A stretch of DNA of 40,313 nt from a bacterium (GCA_004559785.1 SFXD01000006.1:1-40313); one strand, 5' to 3'; counted from the first letter of the stretch, positions 1-9,584 are shown. Program-made: numbers and translations. The notes: generated from the sequence alone by a model not told the origin.

Positions 1-349
1 GTGGGTGCCTACATACGCTTGGTCGCTTATTGCCCCTAACTTGCATATTTCTATTTTTCAATCAGTCACGATGCCCGCATCGCTCCTTCATGCAAAAAAG
101 AAATCTGCTGCGTTATCGTTCAACAATCGACTCAAGCTAATTTATAGAGCACCCCTTAATAACTCTCGGTTTCCATACCTATCATAGAGGTTATGCGAGA
201 CAAATTTATGAAAAAAAAACCAAACGAAAGAAAATATATCTTTTTTTCAACCTTAATTGCCATTTATGGTGAAATCTGCCACTTGTAGGGTCTTACATTG
301 CGTAAGACCCTACAGTAATTTGCAAAAGTATCAATTATTAGTATGGATT
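1..349. other. AT-rich non-coding stretch left of the truncated IS110 element
   Basis: I see no supportable gene here; a 60-codon open frame at 5-187 on the plus strand has no recognisable domain. Two elements stand out. A perfect inverted repeat has 13-bp arms at 284-296 and 302-314 with a 5-base loop. A minus-strand -7-like box, TACTTTTG, lies at 330-323. Transcription from that box would start about where the hairpin begins, so the hairpin would form the 5' end of a transcript running leftward out of the window. The stretch may be a remnant flank of another mobile element, but I cannot name it. Confidence 0.4.
284..314 (-). repeat. Perfect 13-bp inverted repeat (hairpin)
   Basis: Arms at 284-296 and 302-314 pair perfectly around a 5-base loop. 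No T-run follows on either strand. On the minus strand it sits directly downstream of a TACTTTTG -7-like box at 330-323, so it could be a 5' leader hairpin. A terminator or the end of a mobile element is also possible. Confidence 0.5.
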
Positions 350-1189
350 TTAGTGAAGATTCTGACAAGCCTCATGTAAGATGGGTATGGAAATCCTCAC
401 ATAAAATCGCTTTATGTCATAGACCTCAGTAAGGATACACATGGCCACGATTGGACCAATCCCTGGAATTGTCATCAACAGGTCGAACCGTTCCTTATAC
501 TTGGAAGCCTGACTGAGTTCACGCAGAGTTTTGGTACATTTGAGTACCATTCGCTTCTGTCCCAGTACCTGTTCAATCAGCAGATCCAGTGACATGCGTG
601 TACTGGAGAGAAGACGCACATCCTCTCGGAGCCATTTGATAAATGCTCCTGACCAGTAGGCACTCTTAGTGAATCTTTCAGGTATGGTCACTCCATTCTG
701 ATGCAGCATGTGCTTGACACGAGTCTTGTCTCCAGCCATCTTCTTCTGGATAGTCTTGCGTATTCTGACAACGCCACGGTCGTCGAGATTCTCCTTGTCA
801 CGGATATAGATAGGTCTGAGCAATCCTCCTTTGAGGGCACGAGCCAGTTTCTCGGAATCAATGACATCAGTCTTCATCACATTCTCATACTGAGAAGAAG
901 GAACATCTGCCGCATGAATAACAATACAGTCAATACCAACATCCCTCAGGGCATAGTAAGTGGCGAATCCGCTGAATCCAGATTCGTAGACCGCCAGATA
1001 CTCGCCTTCAGGATAGTGTCTGTTCAAAAAGTCAAAGAGCTCTTTAGCGTCTGCTTTCTGTGGGTGAGTACGCTTGAGACCCTTTTCAGTGATAACTGTT
1101 ACCGACCAATTCTTAAGATGTACATCAATTCCGACATAAATCTTTTGTCCTTTGAAGGAAATTTTGTTACTTTGCATGCTGTAGGGCAT
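350..1189 (-). pseudogene. IS110-family transposase, C-terminally truncated
   Basis: This is a DDE-like (DEDD) transposase of the IS110 family, whose members move circular-intermediate insertion sequences. The N-terminal DEDD RNase-H-like domain is recognisable: YVGIDVH with the first Asp at residue 22, then the VYESGFSG acidic motif and the TDVIDSEKLARAL segment. The start of the C-terminal Transposase_20 domain is also present (MTIPGIGPIVAMCILTE, about residues 240-256). The family is usually about 320-350 residues, but this one stops at 279, a few residues after the PGIGP helix-hairpin-helix motif. The last ~15 residues do not continue the domain, so its catalytic C-terminal Ser region is missing. 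The start could be residue 1 or Met5. A TAATTTTG promoter box lies upstream at 1236-1229. It is probably inactive. Confidence 0.8.
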
Positions 1190-1564
1190 TTTAGGGGTAA
1201 TAATTTAAAATTGTTTTTTTGGTGATTACAAAATTAAACTATTCTCTTTAATCTGCCTTACTTTTTTTATTTATTCACTTTTCAGAGGGAACGATTTTTA
1301 ATCGTGACCGAGGAAAAGTATAAGTTTTCGGCATGCTTTTCGACCCTCGCTAGGGCTTTCGCTCTGCAAACATAGTAACTAACTAAAAATAATTAAGCCA
1401 AAATTTTATATGGTCTCTTCGCTCAAAATCTCCACAGGAAATCCCGGCTGAAAATCCCTACGAAATAGGCTCATAGCTCACAGTTCATAGCTCACTACTC
1501 CTCCCCCTAAACAGGGGGACAGAGGGGGGCTCTCATTGCTCGTAGTAGGCTAAGCTATATCTTG
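1190..1564. other. Intergenic region between phosphatase operon and IS110 remnant
   Basis: No gene is seen. The half near the transposase is AT-rich and probably contains the end of the IS110 element, which as a rule lacks terminal inverted repeats. Around 1470-1500 an 11-base motif (TCATAGCTCAC) occurs twice. A short hairpin, arms 1502-1508 and 1513-1519, lies just past the end of the metallophosphatase gene and could terminate that minus-strand operon, although no T-run follows. Confidence 0.4.
1229..1236 (-). promoter_or_regulatory. -7 box (TAATTTTG) of the IS110 transposase
   Basis: This matches the Bacteroidetes -7 consensus TAnnTTTG, about 40 bases upstream of the transposase start codon. 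No clear -33 motif is visible. Confidence 0.4.
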
Positions 1565-2479
1565 TCATTTCCCCTCGGTTTGCTTAACCACCGAGTGTAT
1601 GGTCTCGCCCTTCCCGTTCACCATGTCAAGCCTCAGCTGCACCTTTGTGCATGACAATATGGAGAATCCTGCCTCTCCGCTTGCAAACACGGTGCCGTCC
1701 ACATGCTTGACAGACTCCCTGGACAGCGAGGCGGCAGAGTTTACTATATAGTCGGTACTATCGCCGGGGAAGGAAATGTGCTGGAAGTTGTGTATGTGTC
1801 CGCAGATGTACATGTTCACCCTGTGCCGCTTCAGTATGGGCAGTACGCGCCTTTGCATGTCGAGCCTTTCGCTTTCGCTCTTGGGCGTATCGGCATATAT
1901 GGGATGATGCCCCACCACTACCACCCAGTCCTCCTTTGCATCCGCCAGTTGCCTGTCCAGCCATGCCAGTTGCTTGTCGACGTCCTCGTTTTGCACCGAG
2001 GGGTAGTCGATGGAGTCCGTGTGGTATTTGTCTATCAAGGGAGTGGTGTCCATGAAGACGACCCTCAGCGAGGCTCCGTCGTCCTTGAAGACCTTGGTAT
2101 AGTATCTGGCAGGCATCTGCCAACGCCTGCTCACGCCCGAGTAGTCGATCACGGCCTGTGTATTGCCCCTGTATTCGTGGTTGCCGAGTATGGGATACCA
2201 TGGCAGCATCAGTTCGGGATGGCTGTATATGAGTTCGTAGTTCGTCATCCATAGCGGGTCGGACACGCTCTGTACTCCCATGAAGTGGTGTACGTCACCC
2301 AGGGCAAGCACGGCCTCGATGCCGTCTTGCTCTGCCATTCTGCCCATTAGTTCGGCTATAGGCTTCTGTTCGTAGTAGCCATTGCGTCCAAGGTCGTTGG
2401 CAACGAGCAGCCGAATCTGGGCGAAAGCTGCTGCCGTCAAGACGTACGGCAGCAGCATTGCGATCAGGTATCTTTTCAT
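1565..2479 (-). CDS. Secreted purple-acid-type metallophosphatase
   Basis: This is a calcineurin-like phosphoesterase that would hydrolyse phosphomonoesters outside the cytoplasm with a dinuclear metal centre. Residues 1-20 form a signal peptide ending AAAFA. The metal-binding motifs follow in order: NDLG (Asp29), GDVHHF (Asp62), GNHE (99-102), VGHHPIY and CGHIHNFQH. At 304 residues, with D-x-G in motif I and an aromatic pair just after it, it resembles the tartrate-resistant acid phosphatase type rather than a nucleotidase. Its start overlaps the stop of the upstream lipoprotein gene by 4 bases (ATGA), so the two are probably translationally coupled. With the TonB receptor further upstream it forms one minus-strand operon. 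The true substrate cannot be read from sequence. Confidence 0.85.
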   Translation of the reverse strand: MKRYLIAMLLPYVLTAAAFAQIRLLVANDLGRNGYYEQKPIAELMGRMAEQDGIEAVLALGDVHHFMGVQSVSDPLWMTNYELIYSHPELMLPWYPILGNHEYRGNTQAVIDYSGVSRRWQMPARYYTKVFKDDGASLRVVFMDTTPLIDKYHTDSIDYPSVQNEDVDKQLAWLDRQLADAKEDWVVVVGHHPIYADTPKSESERLDMQRRVLPILKRHRVNMYICGHIHNFQHISFPGDSTDYIVNSAASLSRESVKHVDGTVFASGEAGFSILSCTKVQLRLDMVNGKGETIHSVVKQTEGK

Positions 2480-3828
2480 TTCGTTCCTAATGCTCCGAAG
2501 TGATTTTCAATGGCTGGCGACACATAGTTCCTGGTTCCTATGGTCAGCCCTCCTGCAAAGTAGGGAGATACGCTGCCCTCTGCACCTGACAATGCCGGCG
2601 AACCGGAGGCAAGGTGGAAGTCCCATGCCGAATCGAGGGTGTATGAGGTTAGTTCCACGCAGTTGATGTCGAACGACACGAAGCCGGGGTCGAGCAGGTT
2701 GCCCGGGGAGGAAATCTTGCTGTGGGTATCAATGGCAGGGTTGTAGTTCTTGTTCTCCTGCGCATATCCCTCGGCAGGATTGCCTACTGTGGCATCGCCC
2801 GTAATGGGGGTTGCAAGCGAGCCCGAAGCATAGAAGTTGTAGTCGATTACCGACTTGTCGTCGAAGCCTCCGTCTGGCTTGTTGGGGTCTTTGTAGTTGG
2901 GGGTCATGGCGCGGAACTTGCAGTTTACCATCAGGTTGTTCACCACGTTCACGAGGGCATTCTTTTCCACATAGATGCAGCCTCCCTTCTCCCCGTCACG
3001 TCTCCATCCAGCGTTTATGATGGTGTTGTTGTAGGCATTGGCAAGCAACTGTCCGCGTGTCTCGCTCTGGCCGGAGGAAGAGAGCTTCAGCCCGTTGGTG
3101 TTGGGCGAGAACATCACGTTGCCGGCAATGTCTGCCTTCACTCCTGCCTTCATGTTTACGGCATCGCCTCCTGTGTAGCCGTTAGCAACGAAGGTGTTGT
3201 GGCAGATGATGCCGTTTCCTCCCATCATGTAGATGCCGTCCGACGACCCGTTGCGTATCACGGAGTTAGTCAGGGCATATCTGCCTTGTATGTTGGTGGT
3301 GGTAATCTGTGGATACATATCGTCGCCTGCCGTGTAAATGCCTGCAACGGCGGCTGGCGAGCCCTCTATGACCTGTGCTCCGGTGTATTCTATGACAACG
3401 TGGTCAAGAGCCATCTCTTGGCACGACTCGTATGCCACGATGCCGCCCCAGAGCCCCCTGAAGGTGTTGGCTACAGTCTTAAGCGACGGCGACACCGTGA
3501 AGGTCACGGGGTTCTCCTCGGTACCCAGGGCGTAGAGATTGCCCTTGACGGATATTTCCACGGGAACGTGGTTCACGCCCACTCCGTTCACGTCAATCAC
3601 CACGGTAACTCCCGGCTCTATTGTCAGGGACTTGCCTTCGGGTACTACCAGGTGCTGGCTGACGTTGACGGTCTTGCCAGCCTCCCACACACCCGACACT
3701 TCCATCTCATCAGAAACTATCACTTCGGTGACGCTTGTTTCGTTTCCATCGTCGTCGCTGCACGAGGCAAGCAGCAGTCCTCCTGTCATGGCAAGGGCTG
3801 CGAACATTCTAAAAGAATACATTCTCAT
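2476..3828 (-). CDS. Lipoprotein with right-handed beta-helix-like repeats
   Basis: The N-terminus is a lipoprotein signal peptide with lipobox LLASC followed by Asp and Ser residues, which in Bacteroidales often accompany surface lipoproteins. The body has the regularly spaced short beta-strand and Asn/Gly turn pattern of a parallel beta-helix (for example VPEGKSLTIEPGVTVVIDVNGVGV, cited only as residues about 65-90). It contains motifs such as GNLYALGTEENPVTF that occur in pectate-lyase-like repeat proteins. I assign no enzymatic activity. Met at 3828 is chosen because it gives a compact signal peptide; an ATG at 3840 or 3822 is also possible. The gene lies 36 bases after the TonB receptor stop and overlaps the phosphatase start, so it is probably a partner of the receptor-phosphatase pair. 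Confidence 0.7.
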   Translation of the reverse strand: MRMYSFRMFAALAMTGGLLLASCSDDDGNETSVTEVIVSDEMEVSGVWEAGKTVNVSQHLVVPEGKSLTIEPGVTVVIDVNGVGVNHVPVEISVKGNLYALGTEENPVTFTVSPSLKTVANTFRGLWGGIVAYESCQEMALDHVVIEYTGAQVIEGSPAAVAGIYTAGDDMYPQITTTNIQGRYALTNSVIRNGSSDGIYMMGGNGIICHNTFVANGYTGGDAVNMKAGVKADIAGNVMFSPNTNGLKLSSSGQSETRGQLLANAYNNTIINAGWRRDGEKGGCIYVEKNALVNVVNNLMVNCKFRAMTPNYKDPNKPDGGFDDKSVIDYNFYASGSLATPITGDATVGNPAEGYAQENKNYNPAIDTHSKISSPGNLLDPGFVSFDINCVELTSYTLDSAWDFHLASGSPALSGAEGSVSPYFAGGLTIGTRNYVSPAIENHFGALGTK

Positions 3829-3864
3829 AACAAATAACAAATTTACTAATGGTTATACTTTAAT

Positions 3865-6504
3865 TTATAGCTTGTATCTTGCTCCTATCATTACTGTCTG
3901 TCCGTACCTCTCCTCCCTTTCGCGTATGTTGCCATGGTAGCGTGGGAAATCCACTCCGTCCGTGTGTTCCCCCTTGTGTACGTACCTTATCAGAGGCAGG
4001 TTGAGCAGGTTGGTAGCCTTCAGGTAGATCTCGACTCCGCATTGCCATGACTTCTCGGCCGAGAGTTCCAGGCGGAAGTATTCGTTCTCCCAGATATCGT
4101 TGTCGTACCAGTTGGACACGTCGGCAAGCCTCTTCCCGATGTAGCTGCCCGTAATCTGCGCATTCACCCCGTGCTGAGTGTCCTTGTACAGCAGCGACAA
4201 GTTGGCTACATGTGCGGCCTGCCCAGCCAGCGGCCTTGACTGGCGCACCACTATTATGTCGTTGCCCTGCATGGTACGCTTTTCGGTCACAATACGCGAG
4301 TGGGTGAATGTGTAGTTGAACTTTATACCGAACCGGCAGAAGTACTTCAGGGCATCTATCTCCACCCCGGCATTGTTGGCGGTACCCAGGTTAAGTGGCT
4401 TGTAGTACATGTCCTGCCCTTCGGTGATGAGTCCGTATTCGATGGGATTCTGCAAGTGCTTGTAGAACACTCCCACCATTACCTGCTCGTAAGCCTTTGG
4501 GAACAGTTCCCACCGCAGGTCGATGTTGTCGGCGATGGTGTGCTTCAGGTCGGGATTGCCTTTCTCCTTGTATTCTTCGTTGATGATGCTGTAAGGTACT
4601 ATTTCGAAGAAACTGGGGCGGTTGGTAGCCCTGGCATAGCTGAGGTGGATGTCCATGTTGCGAGCGACGTGGTACTTCATGTGCAGGTCGGGCAGGAAGT
4701 CCCAATACTTCTGATTGCCCTCTCCGTCCGCGCTCCTTGGGTAAGTCAGTTTATAGCCTTGGTCGGTATGCTCGGCCCTGAGGCCTCCTGCCACTTCCCA
4801 TTCCCCCTTCCTGTACGTGGCAGTAAGGTATGCGGCACCTATGTTCTCGGTGGCATCGTAGTTCAGTGGGTCTCCCACGTTGCCGTATTCGCGCGGCGTG
4901 AGTTGTATTCCGTCGAGGTTGTACCAGTCCTTGCCGTATGCCTGATATGCCTCGCTGCCCGTACTGCTGTCGAAGGTATATTCGTTGAAGAAGGAGCCCC
5001 TCGTCTTTGCCCTGTACATTGCTCCCGTCTTCAGCTTCCAGCTATCCGTGGGCGAATACGTCAGGTTCAGGTATCCCGCCCAATCCCTGTCGGAATTGTG
5101 TTCCCATCTTCTGGTGGCAGCCTTGTTGGTTTGTATGTGGTTGCCCTGTATGTATATCTGCGAGTTGTCGGGAGTCTTGTTGTTGGCAGTGGAGAAGACT
5201 CCCTTCCAATCCAACGTGAATATGTTGCCAGCCATGCGGTGCGAGCCGGAGAGGGTGCTGTTGAAGATTTGCTGCCTGTTGTGCCTCAACCTTATCGAAA
5301 CCACCTGCTCTGCCTCGCCCGTCCTCACCTGGTCGTCCGTCAGCATCAGGAAGCCGTTGTACCAGACGAGCTCGTGCCCGGGCAGGATGTCATAGTCGAA
5401 CTTAGAGTGTAGCGCCACTCTCTGCTTGTGGTCGGAGTATGTCCTGTATTCTATTGCCCCCGTCGACTTAGTGTAGTCGTAGTAATCCATGTTCTTCCCC
5501 CGGTGCAAGTTCTGGTAACTTGCCGACAGCAGGTAGCCAAGCCTGTCCTGCAAAAGCCTGTCCCCGTATGCCAGCGATGCGGTCAGGTCGGGTAATGGAT
5601 GTTGCTGCGTGATGTGCAAGCTGCGGTTGTCAAAGTCTGCCGCCGTCACCTTGTTCTGCCCTATGTTGCCCTTCTGCTCGTCGGGCGAGCTCGACACTAT
5701 GGCGCCATGGTCGAACGACAGGAAGTCGCGGCCGAGGAACAGGGCGTTGTAGCCAGTGGAAATGTTTGCCGTCAGGAGCCTCCGTGCAGGGGCATCCTTC
5801 ATTACCAAGTTGACCGCGCCGCCTATGCCGTCACCCTCCAGCTCTGCCGTCATCGACTTGTTCACCTCTATCCTCGACAATATTTCCGAGGGGAACAGGT
5901 CGAGCGGCACGAAGCGGTTCTTGTTGTCGGGGCTTGGTATCTTGATGCCGTTCACCAAAGTATAATTGTACCTCTTGTCCATCCCGCGCAGTATGGCATA
6001 TTGCCCTTCTCCCGAAGAGTTGCGCTCCACCGTTACCCCCGACATTCTCTGTATGATGTTTCCCACCGTGATGTCGGGAGACAGCTCCATGGCACGTGAG
6101 CCAAGCACGTTGACAATGTTTGCCGAGTTGCGTTCTATCTCTATCGCCTTGGCATCCGTACTTCCGTTGTAGTTGGACGTCACTATCACCTCCGACATGT
6201 CTGTGGTGTTCTCCTTCAGCGCAATTGCCAGAGGCGAGCCCTTGTATGCCGTCTCCAAGGTATGGAACCCTATGCACGAGCAACATATTACGGGAGATGC
6301 AGCATTTGTCTTCAGTACGAACGAACCGTCCAGACCAGTCGTTGCCCCCGTCGTATTGTTTCCCTTCACGTAGATGGTGGCTCCGATGAGCGGTTCTCTG
6401 GTTGCGGCATCTGTCACTACACCTCTAATCTCTCTTGTCGCGGATTGTCCGCCGGCTGTCAATGCAATCGTTGCCAGCAAGATGCAGACGAAAATCTTTT
6501 TCAT
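3865..6504 (-). CDS. TonB-dependent outer-membrane receptor
   Basis: This 879-residue protein would be a gated outer-membrane importer powered by TonB. It starts with a signal peptide (about residues 1-20). A carboxypeptidase-regulatory-like domain follows (IRGVVTDAATREPLIGATIYVKG, about 27-110), typical of Bacteroidetes receptors. The plug domain then includes GNIIQRMSGVTVERNSSGEG, the LRGMDKRYNYTLVNGIKIP motif and IEVNKSMTAELEGDGIGGAVN. The rest is a 22-strand-type barrel ending in an aromatic residue (YKL). The plug motifs resemble the proteobacterial TIGR01782 receptor group more than SusC, and there is no SusD partner. It heads an operon with a beta-helix-like lipoprotein and a secreted phosphatase, so a phosphate-ester-containing substrate is plausible. 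That is inference; a metal chelate is an alternative. Confidence 0.88.
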   Translation of the reverse strand: MKKIFVCILLATIALTAGGQSATREIRGVVTDAATREPLIGATIYVKGNNTTGATTGLDGSFVLKTNAASPVICCSCIGFHTLETAYKGSPLAIALKENTTDMSEVIVTSNYNGSTDAKAIEIERNSANIVNVLGSRAMELSPDITVGNIIQRMSGVTVERNSSGEGQYAILRGMDKRYNYTLVNGIKIPSPDNKNRFVPLDLFPSEILSRIEVNKSMTAELEGDGIGGAVNLVMKDAPARRLLTANISTGYNALFLGRDFLSFDHGAIVSSSPDEQKGNIGQNKVTAADFDNRSLHITQQHPLPDLTASLAYGDRLLQDRLGYLLSASYQNLHRGKNMDYYDYTKSTGAIEYRTYSDHKQRVALHSKFDYDILPGHELVWYNGFLMLTDDQVRTGEAEQVVSIRLRHNRQQIFNSTLSGSHRMAGNIFTLDWKGVFSTANNKTPDNSQIYIQGNHIQTNKAATRRWEHNSDRDWAGYLNLTYSPTDSWKLKTGAMYRAKTRGSFFNEYTFDSSTGSEAYQAYGKDWYNLDGIQLTPREYGNVGDPLNYDATENIGAAYLTATYRKGEWEVAGGLRAEHTDQGYKLTYPRSADGEGNQKYWDFLPDLHMKYHVARNMDIHLSYARATNRPSFFEIVPYSIINEEYKEKGNPDLKHTIADNIDLRWELFPKAYEQVMVGVFYKHLQNPIEYGLITEGQDMYYKPLNLGTANNAGVEIDALKYFCRFGIKFNYTFTHSRIVTEKRTMQGNDIIVVRQSRPLAGQAAHVANLSLLYKDTQHGVNAQITGSYIGKRLADVSNWYDNDIWENEYFRLELSAEKSWQCGVEIYLKATNLLNLPLIRYVHKGEHTDGVDFPRYHGNIREREERYGQTVMIGARYKL

Positions 6505-6633
6505 TAGTTTGCGCTACAGTTTATACTATATTCCTGTTTTCGGCTGCAAAGTAATTCGGTTCGTGTTACATGGATGTTTCATAAAGATTACAATATTGTT
6601 ATATTGCCAACATTGTCATGCCGTTTCCATACA

Positions 6634-6667
6634 CTATAGGGCTGCCCAAAATAGGACAGCCCTATAG
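6634..6667 (-). terminator. Hairpin downstream of the GH2 gene
   Basis: Perfect 11-bp arms at 6634-6644 and 6657-6667 around a 12-base loop, 25 bases past the stop of the GH2 gene. No T-run follows, so factor-independent termination is uncertain. It separates the GH2 gene from the TonB receptor operon on the same strand. Confidence 0.55.
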
Positions 6668-6691
6668 GTTACGCCACAAAGCAGGGAATCC

Positions 6692-9325
6692 TTACCTTGT
6701 CTGGATAGAGATGCTGCGGCGTATCTCCGGAATGGCGACCATCTCCCCGTCCACCTTCCGCTCGGATGCGGGGCAGACGACGGAGACCGTCATCTTACCT
6801 GCTTTCTCAGTGCTCTGCACAGTCAGCACAAGCATACCATGGAAGAGGTGCATTCGGGGTGTAGTGAAAGGTTCGAGGGACGTGGCATCGCCGTTGCATA
6901 TAGCCTTGAACCGACCTTCTCCCTCGACGGCGACCTGTACCTCGTCGTCTGCATCAGGGCAGAGGGTGCCGTCCTTGTCTGTCAGGCTGACGGTGATGTA
7001 GCATAGTTCCTCTCCGTCGGCAGCAAGGACAGGCCTGTCCGGCGACAGCTCTATTTCGGCTGGCTCGCCGGCAGTATGTATCACCTTCTCCATGGCAGGC
7101 TTCCCGTCTTTGTCGTATGCCACCACCTTCAGTTCGCCCGGCTCATACCTGGTATCCATCCAGCGGAGGCGGTAGCGGTCAAGGTTGGGTGCATTCCCCG
7201 TGTTGTAAGTGGCATCCCAGCGGTCCCCGTTGGGATTCCTCTCCTCTGTACCTGTATTCTGCTTTCCGTCAGCACCACGGCTCACGTCGTAGTCCTTCTT
7301 CTTCCTGCCCTGGCTCTTGCCGTTGACGAAGAGTTCTGCCTCGTCGTAGTCGGAATATACCTGCACGGGAACGTTCTTGCCCACCATCTCCTTCCCCCAT
7401 GACCAGTGAGGTGCTATGTGCAGGGTATGCTCTTTCCTGTTCCATACAGAGCGGTAGAGGTAGTATCTGTCCTTAGGGAGGCCGGCAAGGTCGCAGATGC
7501 CGAAATATGACGAACGGCTCGGCCAGTAGCCGTCGTATGGCGTAGGTTCGCCAAGGTAGTCAATGCCCGTCCACACAAATTGACCTATCGTCCAAGGATA
7601 ATCGTCCATCAGTTCGAAATCCACATCAGGGAGGTTGCTCCAGGGACACCACTCGTTGTCATAGCCGGAACACTGTCCGGCATCGTACACTCCGTAGTTG
7701 GTCGGTTCGTATGGCAATTTATACACGCCGCGCGAACTGACTGCCGAAGCCGTCTCGCTGCCAAGGATAAACTTGTGGTGGGTATGCTCGTAGGCTTTCA
7801 CGTACTTATGCGTGCGATAGTTCAGCCCTACTACGTCCATGGCGTCAGCCACGCCGCTGGCAATGGCGGCATCGACACGGTCAAGACCCTGTGTTACGGG
7901 GCGCGAGGGGTCGAGGGCATGGCATAAGTCCTGTAACCTGCAACTCCATTCCACTCCCATCCTCTTGTCCTCCTGCTCGGGAATTTCGTTGCCGATGCTC
8001 CACATCACGATGCTCGGGTGGTTGCGGTGGTGCAGGAGGAGGTTGCGCATGTCCTTCTCTGCCCAGTCGTTGAAGAAACGAGCATAGCCGTTCTTGCACT
8101 TGGGATAATTCCACATATCAAAGCTCTCTGCCATTACCATCATGCCGAGGGAGTCGCACACCTGCATCTGCATCTCTGAGGGCATGTTGTGGGCGGTGCG
8201 TATGGCATCACAGCCCATATCCTTCATCAGCAGGACCTGACGTATGAGGGCTGCCTTGTTGACTGCCGCGCCGAGGGGACCGAGGTCATGGTGGAGACAT
8301 ACGCCCTGCAGCTTGCGGCTGATGCCGTTGAGCTTGAAGCCGCCCTCCTTGCTTACCTCCACGGTACGTATGCCGAACGGAGTGACAATCTCGTCTATCA
8401 GTTTCCGCTTGCGGTAGAGGCGTGTGCGCACCTTGTAAAGATATGGGGCCTCCGGCGACCAGAGGGTGGGGTTGCTGACCGTTATCGTCGTCTTTACATG
8501 GCCATCGGCAGGTACGTCGAAACGCTCTCCTGCCTCAAGTCCGCCCTTGTCGTTCAGCACGTCGACTACACAGGCAAGCCCCATGAAAGCGTCAGGCGAC
8601 GTATTGGCTGCCTTCTGGTCATTGCTTCCGGCAAGATGCACGCTCGACGTACCGCCAACGAGTTGCGTCTCATAATCTATGGCGGCCTGCTGCGTTCCCC
8701 CTCCGGGGGCATCCGCCCCCTTGGTGAGGCATGTGGTACGGATGCTCGTTGCCCAAGGGTCGATGGCGGCTCTGCCCGTCAGGACCAATTTCACGGGGCG
8801 GTATATGCCTGCCCCAGGGTACCATCGCGAGCTTTCCTCCATGTTCTCAAGGCTTACCTCTACGACGTTGTCGCCCACCTTGACGAGGTCGGTGACATCC
8901 ATCCGGAAAGCGTTGTAGCCATAAGCCCAATATCCCGCTTCCTTGCCGTTGACGTATACCATAGGATTGGACATTGCGCCGTCAAACTCCAGTATCGCCC
9001 TGTCCTCCTTCGGGCGGAAGTCCTCTGCCTTTATCCTTACGCTGGTGCGGTAATACCCTTTGCCTATCCACGGCAGGGCACCCGAGCGTCCGCTCTTCTC
9101 CGAGGCTTTCTTCTCCCCGTTCTGCTCGATGGCTACCACCTGCAAGTCCCATTTCTTGTCGAAAGGTCCGGCAATGGCCCAGTCATGAGGCACGCCGACC
9201 GTCTCCCACGATTGCTTGTCCCTTGAGAAATCCCATACCTTGAGGTTCATCTCCTTGCGCTTATGTGCCATGGCAAGAGTTGCAAGGGCAAGTAGTGCAA
9301 GGGTCATGTTTATCTTGTAGCTCAT
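6692..9325 (-). CDS. Secreted glycoside hydrolase family 2 (beta-galactosidase-like)
   Basis: This 877-residue protein should cleave terminal beta-linked sugars from glycans. Residues 1-20 are a signal peptide (ALATLAMA). A jelly-roll sugar-binding domain follows (GVPHDWAI, GKGYYRTSV, YVNGKEAGYWAYGY), then an immunoglobulin-like domain (WSPEAPYLYKV) and the TIM barrel. Within the barrel, IRTAHN, GNE with acid/base Glu447, and ILGSE with nucleophile Glu524 are visible. After the barrel come a DUF4982-like segment (about 650-700) and a C-terminal Ig-like domain (PVLAADGEELCYITV...). This order is common in Bacteroidales GH2 enzymes annotated as beta-galactosidases; beta-glucuronidase or beta-mannosidase specificity cannot be excluded. 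Two possible promoters lie upstream. No SusC/SusD pair adjoins, so it is not in an obvious polysaccharide utilisation locus. Confidence 0.88.
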   Translation of the reverse strand: MSYKINMTLALLALATLAMAHKRKEMNLKVWDFSRDKQSWETVGVPHDWAIAGPFDKKWDLQVVAIEQNGEKKASEKSGRSGALPWIGKGYYRTSVRIKAEDFRPKEDRAILEFDGAMSNPMVYVNGKEAGYWAYGYNAFRMDVTDLVKVGDNVVEVSLENMEESSRWYPGAGIYRPVKLVLTGRAAIDPWATSIRTTCLTKGADAPGGGTQQAAIDYETQLVGGTSSVHLAGSNDQKAANTSPDAFMGLACVVDVLNDKGGLEAGERFDVPADGHVKTTITVSNPTLWSPEAPYLYKVRTRLYRKRKLIDEIVTPFGIRTVEVSKEGGFKLNGISRKLQGVCLHHDLGPLGAAVNKAALIRQVLLMKDMGCDAIRTAHNMPSEMQMQVCDSLGMMVMAESFDMWNYPKCKNGYARFFNDWAEKDMRNLLLHHRNHPSIVMWSIGNEIPEQEDKRMGVEWSCRLQDLCHALDPSRPVTQGLDRVDAAIASGVADAMDVVGLNYRTHKYVKAYEHTHHKFILGSETASAVSSRGVYKLPYEPTNYGVYDAGQCSGYDNEWCPWSNLPDVDFELMDDYPWTIGQFVWTGIDYLGEPTPYDGYWPSRSSYFGICDLAGLPKDRYYLYRSVWNRKEHTLHIAPHWSWGKEMVGKNVPVQVYSDYDEAELFVNGKSQGRKKKDYDVSRGADGKQNTGTEERNPNGDRWDATYNTGNAPNLDRYRLRWMDTRYEPGELKVVAYDKDGKPAMEKVIHTAGEPAEIELSPDRPVLAADGEELCYITVSLTDKDGTLCPDADDEVQVAVEGEGRFKAICNGDATSLEPFTTPRMHLFHGMLVLTVQSTEKAGKMTVSVVCPASERKVDGEMVAIPEIRRSISIQTR

Positions 9326-9403
9326 AATAAAATATGTATAGTTCCGTTAGCATTATCTTTAGGTGGTGGGCGGGCAATAACCACTTCCCGTTGGTAAGGG
9401 GGG

Positions 9404-9411
9404 CAAAGGTA
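9404..9411 (-). promoter_or_regulatory. -7 box (TACCTTTG) for the GH2 gene, proximal
   Basis: It matches TAnnTTTG and would give a leader of about 70 bases. A second match, TACTTTTG, lies at 9469-9462; either or both could be used. Confidence 0.45.
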
Positions 9412-9576
9412 AAGCCCGCACCTGCTATGAGGATAGGCACGTACCTCTACCCTGCCGACTGCAAAAGTACCTATTTTCCATGAAATACGGAACCATATTT
9501 CCCCTCTTTAACGCAAATTTGTGGAGACTTTCCAAGATTTGCCCCGAAAAACCATCCATACTTCGCATATTATACC

Positions 9577-9584
9577 TAACTTTG
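9577..9584 (+). promoter_or_regulatory. -7 box (TAACTTTG) of the Vsr gene
   Basis: Exact match to TAnnTTTG, about 80 bases before the chosen start. The -33 position shows no clear TTG. Confidence 0.5.

Noticed and set aside
5..187. 60-codon open frame at the left edge
   Set aside because: No family resemblance, AT-rich, no promoter; probably non-coding.
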